From positions 1-64,000 of the forward strand of contig NZ_BMJT01000010.1 of assembly GCF_014643595.1 (NCBI RefSeq): a DNA stretch of 64,000 bases, read 5' to 3'. Made by a program: the position numbers and the translations under genes. This DNA comes from Lysinibacillus alkalisoli. Lineage in GTDB: Bacteria; Bacillota; Bacilli; Bacillales_A; Planococcaceae. The notes under the pieces are model-generated. The model was not told the origin of the DNA and made no database searches. It saw only the letters and a list, made by a program, of their open reading frames with translations. How positions within the stretch are numbered: position 1 is the stretch's first letter; each line of letters opens with the position of its first letter. Positions 8,769 to 17,971 of this stretch are shown in pieces.

Positions 8769-8786
8769 TGTTCCAACTGCTTTTTT
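8746..8786 (+). terminator. Bidirectional terminator
   Basis: A 14-bp stem (AGCAGTTGGAACAT and complement) overlapping the stop of the phosphoesterase gene, flanked by A and T runs that serve both convergent genes. Confidence 0.8.
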
Positions 8787-8794
8787 AAGAGATA

Positions 8795-9190
8795 TCAGTA
8801 TGTTAATACTCCTTTTACAGAGAATGTAAAATCATGTTGTGCCACTATCTCAAATACCTCATCATACGTAGCCACAATATAATGACTATGTTGTGGAGTG
8901 AGCTTAGTATTGCCCTTTTGCTGTAGTGTGTTTAACAACGCAGAGTCCTCTACTTGCATAATACTCGCAATTAATTTATTTTCCTCGTAAAAGTCTAGCT
9001 CTATGCTTTGAAAGTAAAGTACCCGTTTAAAAACCAACTCATAAGGAATGAATTCATTATCGTCTGTTGCTGTGCTAATATCTCCTGTCAATCGCAATGT
9101 CCCGCAACTGTTGCTATAACGCACCTCATCTAAAAAAATACTATCTCTATATTGTAGTAATCCTACTTTAGGCAACTTAACTGGCTTCAT
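8795..9190 (-). CDS. Hypothetical protein, 131 aa
   Basis: A soluble protein with no signal peptide or membrane segment and no family I recognise. It is rich in beta-type alternation (LDEVRYSNSCGTLRLTG; ELVFKRVLYFQSIELDFYE). A weak AAAGAG lies 8 nt before the ATG. The gene sits 34 nt downstream of a histidine kinase gene and is probably co-transcribed with that two-component system, although no functional link can be shown. Confidence 0.6.
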   Translation of the reverse strand: MKPVKLPKVGLLQYRDSIFLDEVRYSNSCGTLRLTGDISTATDDNEFIPYELVFKRVLYFQSIELDFYEENKLIASIMQVEDSALLNTLQQKGNTKLTPQHSHYIVATYDEVFEIVAQHDFTFSVKGVLTY

Positions 9191-9224
9191 TTTATCGCTC
9201 TTTTCCTATGCTAAATTTATTTTT

Positions 9225-10310
9225 TCATAGTTTATCACGAATCGGCAATGTAATTGTGAAACACGTACCTTGCTGTAATACACTATCAGCAACAATATTG
9301 CCGTCATGTGCTTCAATTAAACTTTGAACAATTGCCATACCTAGTCCTGTACCCTCTGTATCACTATCAGTGGTAGTCCCTCGGTAGTAACGCGTAAATA
9401 AATGGCACAATGTATCCTCATCCATCCCTTCACCATTATCTTCAATGCGAATACATAGTATTTCCTTATCTCGTGTTAAGGTAGTCGTTATACATAAAGG
9501 GCCTGCATTGTGTAAAATCGCATTTTGATAAATATTTTGTAATGCTCGCTGTAAAATAGACGCATCAAAAACGCACGCACAGTATTCCATTGTTGTATGT
9601 AATTCAAAAGTATACCCCTTGTTGGCATAAGCGTTGCTATTGGCTGCTAGTAAACTTTGAATAAACGTAACTATATTTTGTTTAGTACAATGTAAAGTAA
9701 TCATACGTTGTTCATCCATACGTAACGCTAGATTCAAATCTGCTATTAACGTTTCTAAATGTTGACTCTTATCTTTAATCTCATACACAAAATTACGTTG
9801 TTCTTGCACTGTCCACTCATAATCTTGATTGAGCAATAATGTGGTATAGCCTTTAATATAAGTTAATGGTGTTTTAAGATCATGTGAAACGCCTGCTAAC
9901 CATTCCCGCTTGGCCACCTCTACTTGCTCTCGCTCCACTTTTGCTTGCATTAACTGCTTCTGCATATCATCTAGTTGCCAAATTACCTCACGATATAAAC
10001 GATAACGTACTTTTAATTTTCCTTTGCGATTATACATGTTAGCTTTATCATAAGTTATGTTTTCTTCGTGATTTGCGATTTGATGAATCCGCCGTAAGAT
10101 AACGAGTAGTGGACTACTAACATACCAACCAAAACTGAGTAAATATAAGAAGCTCACAAGTAAAATTGCTATTATCCCTGCTTCATCCTCTTGAAGCGCA
10201 AATTGTGGCACAATAATCTCTAACACAATTGGCATTGCCACACCTAGACAAATCACCCATACAACGATACCAAGCAACAAATACAAAATAAATCGACTTT
10301 GTAATTTCAT
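9225..10310 (-). CDS. Sensor histidine kinase with short extracellular loop
   Basis: About 361 aa. Two transmembrane helices (about 8-30 and 45-66) are separated by only about 14 residues, resembling kinases that sense within the membrane or with a partner transporter. HisKA motif VSHDLKTPLTYIKGY has His143. The ATPase domain has DNGEGM and GTGLGMAIVQ boxes. The coding region opens GTG-ATG-ATG overlapping the response regulator stop; AGGGAAG favours the third codon (10310), 6 nt away. It pairs with the response regulator encoded upstream and, by position, with the divergent ABC exporter at 11.1-12.7 kb. Confidence 0.85.
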   Translation of the reverse strand: MKLQSRFILYLLLGIVVWVICLGVAMPIVLEIIVPQFALQEDEAGIIAILLVSFLYLLSFGWYVSSPLLVILRRIHQIANHEENITYDKANMYNRKGKLKVRYRLYREVIWQLDDMQKQLMQAKVEREQVEVAKREWLAGVSHDLKTPLTYIKGYTTLLLNQDYEWTVQEQRNFVYEIKDKSQHLETLIADLNLALRMDEQRMITLHCTKQNIVTFIQSLLAANSNAYANKGYTFELHTTMEYCACVFDASILQRALQNIYQNAILHNAGPLCITTTLTRDKEILCIRIEDNGEGMDEDTLCHLFTRYYRGTTTDSDTEGTGLGMAIVQSLIEAHDGNIVADSVLQQGTCFTITLPIRDKL

Positions 10311-10312
10311 CA

Positions 10313-11020
10313 TCACACTTCCCTAGGTGGCACAAATTTGTATCCAATCCCCCGCAAATTAACGATGAGTTTAGCTTGCTTTGCATCGTCATTTAATTTT
10401 CTACGTATCTTTGCAATATGAATCGTTACGGTTTTTTCTTCACCAAACATCTCTTCACCCCATACCTTCTCGTAAATTTGACTCGTTGTGAATACTTGGT
10501 TAGGATGTTGAAAGAAAAAGTACAACAACTCATATTCTTTTGCTGTTAAATCAATAGCTTGGCCATCGCGTAAGAAGCTTGCCTCACTTGGTATTAGTTT
10601 GAAAGGACCGTATTGAAATAACACAGGTAATGTAGGGGTATTATATTCAAATTGCCTACGCAAAATCACTCGAATACGTGCAACTACTTCTAGTGGGTTA
10701 AAAGGTTTTGTAATATAATCATCTCCACCCACACTCAAACCCGTTAACTTATCGAAGTCGCTTGTACGTGCACTTACAAAAATAATTGGCGTCGTACAAT
10801 GTTGACGTATGGCACTACATAGGGTAAAACCATCTCCATCAGGCAGCATCACATCCAATAAAATCACATCAAATTTTTGTGCATATACCGCTCGTAAAGC
10901 TGCCTCTTTTGTTGTAGCTGTAGTAATATGTGTAAAATATTCTTTCTGTAAAGTAATCGTTAACAACTTTAACAACCCAACCTCATCATCCACTAACAAA
11001 ACACGTGCCTTTTCTTGCAT
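10313..11020 (-). CDS. OmpR-family response regulator
   Basis: 235 aa. The receiver domain has VDDE, Asp56 (LLDVMLPDGDG) and the ITKPFNP lysine. The winged-helix output domain has LTAKEYELLYFF and VTIHIAKIRRKL. The start ATG is preceded closely by GAGGGAG (3-nt spacing, shorter than usual). It is divergently arranged with the ABC exporter ATPase gene, with a ~120-bp shared promoter region, consistent with direct control of that exporter. Confidence 0.85.
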   Translation of the reverse strand: MQEKARVLLVDDEVGLLKLLTITLQKEYFTHITTATTKEAALRAVYAQKFDVILLDVMLPDGDGFTLCSAIRQHCTTPIIFVSARTSDFDKLTGLSVGGDDYITKPFNPLEVVARIRVILRRQFEYNTPTLPVLFQYGPFKLIPSEASFLRDGQAIDLTAKEYELLYFFFQHPNQVFTTSQIYEKVWGEEMFGEEKTVTIHIAKIRRKLNDDAKQAKLIVNLRGIGYKFVPPREV

Positions 11021-11142
11021 ATGCTCCCTCTTTTCCTATTTTATCTTTTCTTCTTATATTACAAACCTTTTCCCTCTTGTTTACTTTGTTTTTACTTTCG
11101 TTTTTTATAGTTATGTTATTCACTCAATTGGAGGTAATCACA

Positions 11143-12054
11143 ATGTATATGGTTCAAACTAAACAACTTACAAAACAATATGCTACAAAACGAGTCGTAC
11201 AAAATGTTAACATGCACGTTAAAAAAGGCGAAATTTACGGTTTTTTAGGACCTAACGGAGCAGGTAAAACGACCATTATGAAGATGCTTTTGAATTTAAT
11301 CAAACCTTCTAATGGTGAGATTTCCATTAATGAAAAATCGATTCTAGCTATGGATTATCACTATTTAAAAAATATTGGGAGCCTGATTGAATACCCCTTA
11401 TTTTACGAACACTTAACTGCTAAACACAATTTACAATTACATTGTGCTTACATGCAGTTTTCAGATCCATCTGCTATTACGCAAGCATTGGACTTAGTCG
11501 GATTAACTGCTAGTACAGAGCTAAAAGTAAAAGAGTTTTCATTAGGCATGCGACAACGTTTAGCGATTGCCAGAGCAATCGTGACTAAACCCACATTATT
11601 AATTTTAGACGAACCTATTAATGGTCTTGACCCTATAGGCATCAAAGACATGAGAGAATTGCTACTTAAACTCAAAACAGAACAAAATATGACGATTTTA
11701 TTATCAAGCCACATTCTTTCAGAAATTGAATGTATTGCAGATACGATTGGCATCATTGCGAATGGCATTTTGATTGAGGAAGTACAGATGAAAGCTATAA
11801 AGCAATCTGCAGAAAAAACGTTACATATTGTGTTAGACAATGCGTTAGAAGCCAAACCACTAATTGAGCAGCATTTTTTATGTAAGGTGACGTACATTAG
11901 CCCCACCTTGCTACATATTAACCAATTTTTAGAGGCAACAGCTACGCTCAATGCATTTTTAATTCGTCATCACTTTGCTGTCCATCAAATCGATGTACAT
12001 CACTCATCACTTGAAGATTATTTTATTCAACTTATGCATGGAGGTAAACAATAA
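11143..12054 (+). CDS. BcrA-type ABC transporter ATPase (second system)
   Basis: 303 aa. ABC ATPase with GPNGAGKT Walker A, SLGMRQRLAIARAI signature, LLILDEPINGLDP Walker B and SSHILSE switch, plus a C-terminal extension as in bacitracin/lantibiotic exporters. The start is ATG at 11143 with GGAGGT 7 nt upstream; an in-frame ATG at 11005 would lie inside the divergent promoter region and encode an implausible hydrophobic leader. It overlaps the permease gene by one base (TAATG). It is paralogous to the ATPase at 4.2-5.1 kb. Confidence 0.85.
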   Translation: MYMVQTKQLTKQYATKRVVQNVNMHVKKGEIYGFLGPNGAGKTTIMKMLLNLIKPSNGEISINEKSILAMDYHYLKNIGSLIEYPLFYEHLTAKHNLQLHCAYMQFSDPSAITQALDLVGLTASTELKVKEFSLGMRQRLAIARAIVTKPTLLILDEPINGLDPIGIKDMRELLLKLKTEQNMTILLSSHILSEIECIADTIGIIANGILIEEVQMKAIKQSAEKTLHIVLDNALEAKPLIEQHFLCKVTYISPTLLHINQFLEATATLNAFLIRHHFAVHQIDVHHSSLEDYFIQLMHGGKQ

Positions 12055-12743
12055 TGTGGCAACTTATTTTACTAGATTGGCAAAAGCATCATCTTAATCA
12101 ATCCTTACGTTCATTTGTGATTTGCATCATTGTTATTTTCAGTTTTAGCATCTTTTTAGGCAATGGCGGGCATAGTTTTATTTCTGCTGATGACTTTTTC
12201 ACTTTATTGACTATTCTTAACAATATTACATTTATGATCTTTAGCAGTACGTTACTGGCTCGTATTATTATTCGTGAGTTTCATCAAAAGACTATACAAG
12301 TCTTATTTACGTATCCTATCGCACGCAAAAAACTTTTACTTAGTAAGGTCGTACTCGTTTATGTTTTAACATTTGCTATGTTATCGATTAGTATGCTCAC
12401 AATGCAGTTGGCTACTTGGTTTGTGCAAGGCACTATGGACTTATTTCCAGACTATTATGCACTAGATGATTTATTACGTGATGTACCATTTACATTTACA
12501 AATGCTTGTATTATGGCGGGTATTGCTTTAATCCCTTTACTATTTGGTATGCGTAAAAAGTCTACAGCTACTACAATCACTTCAGCCGTTATTATTAGCT
12601 TTTTAATGAACAGTACCATCTCTAATGAGCATGCGAGGTGGAGTCTGGCTGATACAGTGATAATCCCTATCATGCTTGCTATTTTAGGGATTGGGATTGC
12701 TTATTTATCCTTCCGAAAAATTAATAAAAAAGATGTAGTGTAA
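12054..12743 (+). CDS. ABC-2 type permease (bacitracin/lantibiotic exporter)
   Basis: 229 aa with about six transmembrane helices. The ARKKLLLSKVVLVYVLTF segment is typical of ABC-2 permeases working with BcrA ATPases. Start and stop overlap with the ATPase (TAATG) means coupled translation. Unlike the first exporter in this window there is a single permease, so the channel is probably a homodimer. Confidence 0.78.
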   Translation: MWQLILLDWQKHHLNQSLRSFVICIIVIFSFSIFLGNGGHSFISADDFFTLLTILNNITFMIFSSTLLARIIIREFHQKTIQVLFTYPIARKKLLLSKVVLVYVLTFAMLSISMLTMQLATWFVQGTMDLFPDYYALDDLLRDVPFTFTNACIMAGIALIPLLFGMRKKSTATTITSAVIISFLMNSTISNEHARWSLADTVIIPIMLAILGIGIAYLSFRKINKKDVV

Positions 12744-12830
12744 CTCTTCCTTATTTGAGGTAAAGTACGTATGATGAGGTGGTATGACAGATAAGTAATC
12801 TTATTACTACAATGTTAGGAGCGTATGATA

Positions 12831-13487
12831 ATGAGCGAAGACCTGATTTACTTAGGCACAGAAGATTATGATGTATTAGAGGCGCAAAATGCAATTCCAA
12901 CCTTTTGGTTTTTACTCATTGCGCCTGAAGACTTGCCAAAAATAAAAGAAAACATACGATTATGCACAGCACTAATGGCATTAGAATTTGATCAACGTAA
13001 AGCTTTTGTCGAAAGCCTAGGAGATGCTGACGAGTTAGGCATCATTACGTTACGACAAGATTATGTGCTGGAAAATGCACAACATTTGCAACAATATGTA
13101 ACAACAGTAGTCCCAACATTAGCCCCGTTATTTGAAGACTTTTTACACTATTTAAAACCTTTATTTAAAGAGGATGGCTACTTACTGATTGATTTTGATG
13201 AATATATTGATTGGTATGATGATTTAGATGACTTTTACGAAGTTATTGCTACTATTGTCGAAGATGCACAAAAGCCGCCTACACCTCATGCAGGCATTGA
13301 ATTTATTGATGAGGAAGATATTGTGGCAAGTACAGTTGGCTATGATGAATTAGATGGCGATGATTACCCAAACTTCGCTGAGAGTTCTGATGTTTATTTT
13401 AAGCTACTGCCAAAACACCGTATCCCTGAAACCATGCATCCTAATGGCACAAGTTTTTTTAATAAAATAAAACGTTGGTTTATCTAA
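12831..13487 (+). CDS. Hypothetical acidic protein, 218 aa
   Basis: An unrecognised soluble protein with strongly acidic composition, including a tyrosine/aspartate-rich stretch (FDEYIDWYDDLDDFYEV) and a lysine-rich C-terminus. No signal peptide or membrane segment. ATG 12831 has AGGAG 9 nt upstream; ATG 12825 is only 3 nt away and less likely. It is monocistronic with a strong terminator. I see no domain that would give a function. Confidence 0.68.
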   Translation: MSEDLIYLGTEDYDVLEAQNAIPTFWFLLIAPEDLPKIKENIRLCTALMALEFDQRKAFVESLGDADELGIITLRQDYVLENAQHLQQYVTTVVPTLAPLFEDFLHYLKPLFKEDGYLLIDFDEYIDWYDDLDDFYEVIATIVEDAQKPPTPHAGIEFIDEEDIVASTVGYDELDGDDYPNFAESSDVYFKLLPKHRIPETMHPNGTSFFNKIKRWFI

Positions 13488-13491
13488 ACAA

Positions 13492-13540
13492 CAGAAGATT
13501 CATTTAAATTATAGATTTAAATGAATCTTCTGATTTTTTT
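13492..13540 (+). terminator. Strong intrinsic terminator
   Basis: A 17-bp stem (CAGAAGATTCATTTAAA and complement) followed by seven T. Confidence 0.85.
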
Positions 13541-13606
13541 GTGTTATATTACAGGTAAACCCATTCCATTTTATTGGATGAGGACAAAATAAAGGGGATG
13601 TACGAT

Positions 13607-14761
13607 ATGTATGAAAATATTTTGCGCCATCCAGGCCCTACACCCATTCCTAAACGTGTAGAATTGGCTATGAATCACAACATTATGAGTCATAGAAGCG
13701 CTGAGTTTGTAGCGTTATACCATGAGACGATCAATAAAGTAAAACCTATTTTTGGCACAAAAGAGGATGTCTTATTACTGCCTTCTGGTGGTACAGCAGC
13801 ACTTGAAGCGGCAGCTGTAAACACAGTTGCAAAGGGAGAAGATGTTGTTGTCATCACAGTAGGTGCTTTTGGTGACTACTTTGTATCTATTTGTGAGCGT
13901 TATGGCTTTAATGTACATAAGCTCGAAAAAAGCTGGGGAGAAGCTTGTACGGCTCAAGATTTAGCACATTTTTTAGTTGGTTTACCACCTATTAAAGCTG
14001 TTTTTATGACGTATAACGAGACATCTACAGGCATCTTAAACCCTGTTGATGAGTTAGCTAAAGTAGTGCATGAGCATACGGACGCTCTTGTTATCGTAGA
14101 TGGTGTTAGTTGTATTGGTGGGGTTGAAGCTAAGATGGATGACTGGGGTATTGATATTTTAGTGACAGGCTCGCAAAAATCCATGATGTTACCACCTGGT
14201 TTATCATTTGTCGCGCTTAATCAACGTGCATGGCAAGTTATTGAAGCTAACCAGACAGAGGCTTATTATTTACACTTATTAAGTTATCGAGAGTGGGCAA
14301 AGCAAGGTATGACACCTAATACACCCACTGTGACATTAATTTATGGGCTACGTGAAGTGTGTAAATTAATTGAAGAAGAAGGCGGCATTGCTCAATCTGC
14401 TGCACGTCATACATTAATGCGAGATATGACACGTGCAGCGATGAAAGCATTAAATATTCCTTTACTAGCTGAGGATGCATATGCCTCACCTACAATTACA
14501 GCGATTAAAGCACCACAAGGGATCGAAATCAGCACGTTACTCGCCCACTTGAAACAACACTACCACATAGATTTTGCTGGTGGCTTAGGGAGCCTACAAG
14601 GTCACATATTCCGTTTTGGTCATATGGGCTATTGTTTTCCAAGTGATGTCTTGCAAGCTGTATCCCTAATAGAAGCAGCCTTACAAGACTTACATTATAC
14701 ATTTACACCTGGGGCGGGGGTTATTGCTGCTCAGGAAGTTTTCCTAGCTGCTCACAAATAA
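13607..14761 (+). CDS. Class V PLP-dependent aminotransferase (alanine-glyoxylate/PucG type)
   Basis: 384 aa, fold-type I, class V. It opens with HPGPTPIPKRV, the substrate-loop signature of the alanine-glyoxylate/serine-pyruvate group. VIVDGVSCIGG carries the PLP-ring aspartate, and TGSQKSMMLPPGL carries the Schiff-base lysine. The start is ATG at 13607, 9 nt after AAAGGGG; upstream TTG and ATG codons are less well placed. It stands alone between terminators. In Bacilli such enzymes include PucG of the ureide pathway, but there are no purine-catabolism neighbours here, so the substrate pair is uncertain. Confidence 0.83.
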   Translation: MYENILRHPGPTPIPKRVELAMNHNIMSHRSAEFVALYHETINKVKPIFGTKEDVLLLPSGGTAALEAAAVNTVAKGEDVVVITVGAFGDYFVSICERYGFNVHKLEKSWGEACTAQDLAHFLVGLPPIKAVFMTYNETSTGILNPVDELAKVVHEHTDALVIVDGVSCIGGVEAKMDDWGIDILVTGSQKSMMLPPGLSFVALNQRAWQVIEANQTEAYYLHLLSYREWAKQGMTPNTPTVTLIYGLREVCKLIEEEGGIAQSAARHTLMRDMTRAAMKALNIPLLAEDAYASPTITAIKAPQGIEISTLLAHLKQHYHIDFAGGLGSLQGHIFRFGHMGYCFPSDVLQAVSLIEAALQDLHYTFTPGAGVIAAQEVFLAAHK

Positions 14762-14768
14762 AAAGTTA

Positions 14769-14794
14769 AGGGAAGCGAATATCGCTTCTCTTTT
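14769..14794 (+). terminator. Intrinsic terminator
   Basis: A GAAGCG/CGCTTC hairpin followed by TTTT, eight bases after the aminotransferase stop. Confidence 0.7.
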
Positions 14795-15031
14795 ACTTAT
14801 GTCACTTACTCCCTTAACATTAAACATGCCATCACATTGGCACTTTTATTAATATGCCTGCAATAAGTAATAGTAGCTTACTTTTGAGCAATCACATCAA
14901 TCATTGTATAGTACATATATAGTGTGTGCTGGAAATTTCATAAACTTATCAATATTCTATCTGATGTGTTGTTCTAACGTGGACTACTATCAATAAAGAT
15001 TGACCATATTATAATGAACGAGGTGACGATG

Positions 15032-15937
15032 ATGGCAAAATATTGTAACGCCATTTTGTTTTATCATAGCAAATCTGGACAAAGTGAAATCCATCAAACG
15101 ATCGGAAAAATTACGCCTTATCTTACACAATTCACACAAACATTAACATTACATCAAACACAAGCTCAAGGTGAGATCGAATTATATTGCGCAAAGATTG
15201 CTAATGATCCTGACAACACCATTGATTTGCTTATCGTTTTAGGTGGAGATGGCACCGTTAATGAGCTAGTGAATGGCATTGTAAAAAACAATATTGATAT
15301 CCCCATGGCTATTATACCTGGTGGCACCTTTAATGATTTTACACGCACCCTACAATTATCCCCAAATGCTGAAACAACAGCGAAACAATTAGTAGATACA
15401 AAAGAAGTAGCCTATGATGTTTTACAAGTGAATGATCGGTTTGCCCTAAATTTTGTAGGCTTAGGATTAATGGTGCAAAATGCTGAAAATGTTGACGCTG
15501 ATGCGAAAAGTGTATTAGGTCGATTTAGCTACATTTTCTCTACCTTAAAAACATTGGCAAGCCCTGAGTCCTTTTCTTATGAGTTAACGATTGATAATCA
15601 ACGATATACGGGTGATACGTATATGTTAATTATTGCTAATGGTTTATATGTTGGCGGTAATCGTCTACCTATTAGCGAGTTAAATCCTTCTGATGGCATT
15701 TGTAATGTTTTTGTTTTACAAAATGCTAGCTTCGGCGCGTTAAAAGAGTTTATTCAAGAAAAAAGCCGCATAGATTGGGAGGCATTTAACGAACATATTT
15801 CTCATTATGAAGGCTCATCATTAACACTCACTACAACACCTACTAAAAAAATTGATATTGATGGTGAGATTGACTTCACTACGCCTATTGAATTATCTGT
15901 TAAGCCAAAAGCGGTTCGCATATTAACTGTAGTGTAA
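15032..15937 (+). CDS. Diacylglycerol/lipid kinase family protein (YegS/DgkB/BmrU-like)
   Basis: 301 aa. The catalytic GGDGTVNELVNG motif and the IPGGTFNDFTRTL nucleotide-binding motif identify the DAGK catalytic domain; the C-terminal half has the YVGGNRLPISELNPSDG and DIDGE motifs of the family. GAGGTG lies 6 nt before the ATG at 15032; ATG 15029 and 15014 are less well spaced. Family members phosphorylate diacylglycerol or other membrane lipids; DgkB salvages DAG for phospholipid synthesis. It is monocistronic, with a TATAAT-like element about 20 bp upstream. Confidence 0.84.
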   Translation: MAKYCNAILFYHSKSGQSEIHQTIGKITPYLTQFTQTLTLHQTQAQGEIELYCAKIANDPDNTIDLLIVLGGDGTVNELVNGIVKNNIDIPMAIIPGGTFNDFTRTLQLSPNAETTAKQLVDTKEVAYDVLQVNDRFALNFVGLGLMVQNAENVDADAKSVLGRFSYIFSTLKTLASPESFSYELTIDNQRYTGDTYMLIIANGLYVGGNRLPISELNPSDGICNVFVLQNASFGALKEFIQEKSRIDWEAFNEHISHYEGSSLTLTTTPTKKIDIDGEIDFTTPIELSVKPKAVRILTVV

Positions 15938-16003
15938 TGCTGTTGATTTCCTCGTATGATCTTTATTCACTTAAACAATAATTATTATACTAACATTATT
16001 AGT

Positions 16004-16045
16004 AAAAAAAGTGGTACTAGAGAGATATGTTCTCTAGTACCACTT
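16004..16045 (-). terminator. Terminator of the XRE regulator gene
   Basis: A 15-bp stem (AAGTGGTACTAGAGA and complement) followed by seven T on the minus strand. It can also end the convergent lipid kinase transcript. Confidence 0.82.
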
Positions 16046-16063
16046 GTTATCGTTTAAAGAAAA

Positions 16064-16786
16064 TTAGTCTATGATTGCTAGAGCTTCATTTATTTCCTGG
16101 TGAATATTCTTTTTATCTTGTATTAATAAAATCATTTGTTGATGCAAGCTTTCTAATTCTAAGTCGCTTAATTGTGTTGTATGTAGCTTCATGTAACATT
16201 CGTTTATTTCCTTATCTTTATCTAACAGCTGTTGGCGATATGTTTTGCGTTGCTCCTTACATAGCTTATGAAATCCCGAAATATGACTTTCACTAAGGAA
16301 GAACGAATTATAATATAACTCTTGAATGTGAAATTGTACTACTAAAGCCCTTTCTCTCACCTTTGTTTCAATAATGGAAGTGGTAACCGCACTTTTCACT
16401 GCCCAACGAATCACAAAATACAAAATAAAAGAAAAAATAATCATGCTTCCTAAACTCACTGAAATATTATCCATATTGTTATTACTCCCCTCTAATAGTA
16501 TAAGAATAAACAGCACAATAGTAATGACAAATAAACTAATAAAAACATAATAATGCTTTCGTTGATTTTTCACTTTATGTAGCATATCTTGATTTTTTAA
16601 TAATAAATCATCTAATGATAAATTATAAAATAACGCTAACTGAATCAGGCTCTGTACATCTGGCAAAGTTCGTCCTGTTTCCCAATTCGATATGGTACGA
16701 GTAGATACATACAATTTTTTTGCAAGTTGTTCTTGAGTTAAATGATATGCTTGACGCTTAGCTTTTAAGATGTCACTTATTTTCAA
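16064..16786 (-). CDS. Membrane-anchored XRE-family transcriptional regulator
   Basis: 240 aa. The N-terminal Cro/CI helix-turn-helix spans about residues 1-60 (LTQEQLAKKLYVSTRTISNW). Two adjacent transmembrane helices (about 80-100 and 108-128) follow, then a cytosolic helical C-terminal part. The only good ribosome-binding site, AAAGGAGG, is 7 nt before a TTG at 16786, so translation probably starts there rather than at the ATG (16804) that precedes the site. HTH proteins tethered to the membrane often respond to envelope conditions; the target genes are unknown. Confidence 0.78.
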   Translation of the reverse strand: MKISDILKAKRQAYHLTQEQLAKKLYVSTRTISNWETGRTLPDVQSLIQLALFYNLSLDDLLLKNQDMLHKVKNQRKHYYVFISLFVITIVLFILILLEGSNNNMDNISVSLGSMIIFSFILYFVIRWAVKSAVTTSIIETKVRERALVVQFHIQELYYNSFFLSESHISGFHKLCKEQRKTYRQQLLDKDKEINECYMKLHTTQLSDLELESLHQQMILLIQDKKNIHQEINEALAIID

Positions 16787-16871
16787 GCCATAGCCTCCTT
16801 TCATTGTTATTATAAATTTTTGTTAGAAGAATAGCAGTAGAAAGTCTTTGCTAGTTGCTTATTTCCATAAT

Positions 16872-16909
16872 AAAACCCTTTCCATTAAGCATAAGTGGAA
16901 AAGGTTTTA
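16872..16909 (-). terminator. Terminator of the ankyrin lipoprotein gene
   Basis: Inverted repeat AAAACC(C)TTTCCA/TGGAAAAGGTTTT immediately after the stop, with flanking A and T runs. Confidence 0.65.
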
Positions 16910-16913
16910 TGAG

Positions 16914-17597
16914 TTATTGATAATATTGTAATAAGGCTATCATCTCTGAATAATTACGCTCTTTCGCATAATCTAATGCTGTTTTATTATTGTTATCCTT
17001 TAATTGTTGGTTGGCTCCTTGTACTAACAACACCCGCACAATATCTTGATAACGTTTAGAGCCATCCGTCAATGCAATAGCCTCAATAAGTGCTGTATAA
17101 CCAAAATTATTTTGATGGTCTATATCCGTATTACTCTCTTCTAATAATAATCGCACATTATTGAGATGCCCTTTCTCTGCTGCTGGAATTAATGCATTTC
17201 CACCATAACGATTAAATACTTGTTCATCCGGTGTTGCATGTTGTAACATATAACGTAAAATCTCTGTCCGTCCCTCTGCTCCTACGTAGAGATAAGGGCT
17301 ATCTTGTTGGTGATTTTGATAATTAATATTAGCCCCAGCATCAATTAATAATTGGCTAATCTCTATATGATTATTTTTCACAGCTACTAATAATGGTGTA
17401 TCTCCATCTTGATTTGGCTTATCAAGTGAAGCTGTTTTTAACATACCTTTTACTCGCGCTATATCGTTGGCTTGAACAGCTTGATGTAACTCCTGCTCCA
17501 CTTCTTTCACCTCCACTGTCTTATGTTTACTTTCTATAGACATGCAACCTTGCATTACAATTAGCAGGGTTACTAGCATCATTACATATTTATTCAT
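16914..17597 (-). CDS. Ankyrin-repeat lipoprotein
   Basis: 227 aa. A lipoprotein-type signal peptide (MNKYVMMLVTLLIVMQGC) is cleaved before Cys18. A stretch of four or five ankyrin repeats covers about residues 40-225, with typical DGDTPLLVAVKNNH, ALIPAAEKGHLNNVRLLL and GYTALIEAIAL cores. ATG 17597 follows GGGG at 5 nt; an in-frame upstream ATG is not supported. It should sit on the outer face of the cytoplasmic membrane. Ankyrin repeats bind proteins; the partner is unknown. No toxin or effector context is visible nearby. Confidence 0.82.
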   Translation of the reverse strand: MNKYVMMLVTLLIVMQGCMSIESKHKTVEVKEVEQELHQAVQANDIARVKGMLKTASLDKPNQDGDTPLLVAVKNNHIEISQLLIDAGANINYQNHQQDSPYLYVGAEGRTEILRYMLQHATPDEQVFNRYGGNALIPAAEKGHLNNVRLLLEESNTDIDHQNNFGYTALIEAIALTDGSKRYQDIVRVLLVQGANQQLKDNNNKTALDYAKERNYSEMIALLQYYQ

Positions 17598-17907
17598 CCT
17601 ATCCCCTTCCATAATAGTTTTAAACCGTCACTCATATCTTGAAGTAAACATTTATGAACTGTATTACTTGTAGTGTGCCATATTTTCACTCCTATTAAAA
17701 GAATATTCTCTTTTTTCTGTTTATTTATGTATATTCATTACCTAAAATTTTATGAGAATACCGTAATTTCATGATAATGACTTACAATACATTAGTAAGA
17801 CAGATCGCATTAAATGATTCTCACTTTCCATCATATGGCTAACATTTTGTACTTTTTAATTGTGATAGGTATCCAATAAGCTTATGGCATTTTACGAGGA
17901 CTACACT

Positions 17908-17922
17908 TGATAATCATTATCA
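17908..17922 (+). promoter_or_regulatory. Fur box
   Basis: TGATAATCATTATCA is an exact 7-1-7 Fur-type inverted repeat, 50 bp before the flavin reductase start. It implies iron repression of the downstream gene. In the remainder of the 17598-17971 gap I see nothing beyond likely promoter sequence. Confidence 0.85.
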
Positions 17923-17971
17923 TTTATTGTAGGATAAAGACAGGATATATATCGAGATTGGGGAGAGCGTA

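Noticed and set aside
17660-17690. Five-codon minus-strand frame (MAHYK) after AGGAGTG upstream of the ankyrin lipoprotein
   Set aside because: Too short to support as a leader peptide; no attenuation structure seen.
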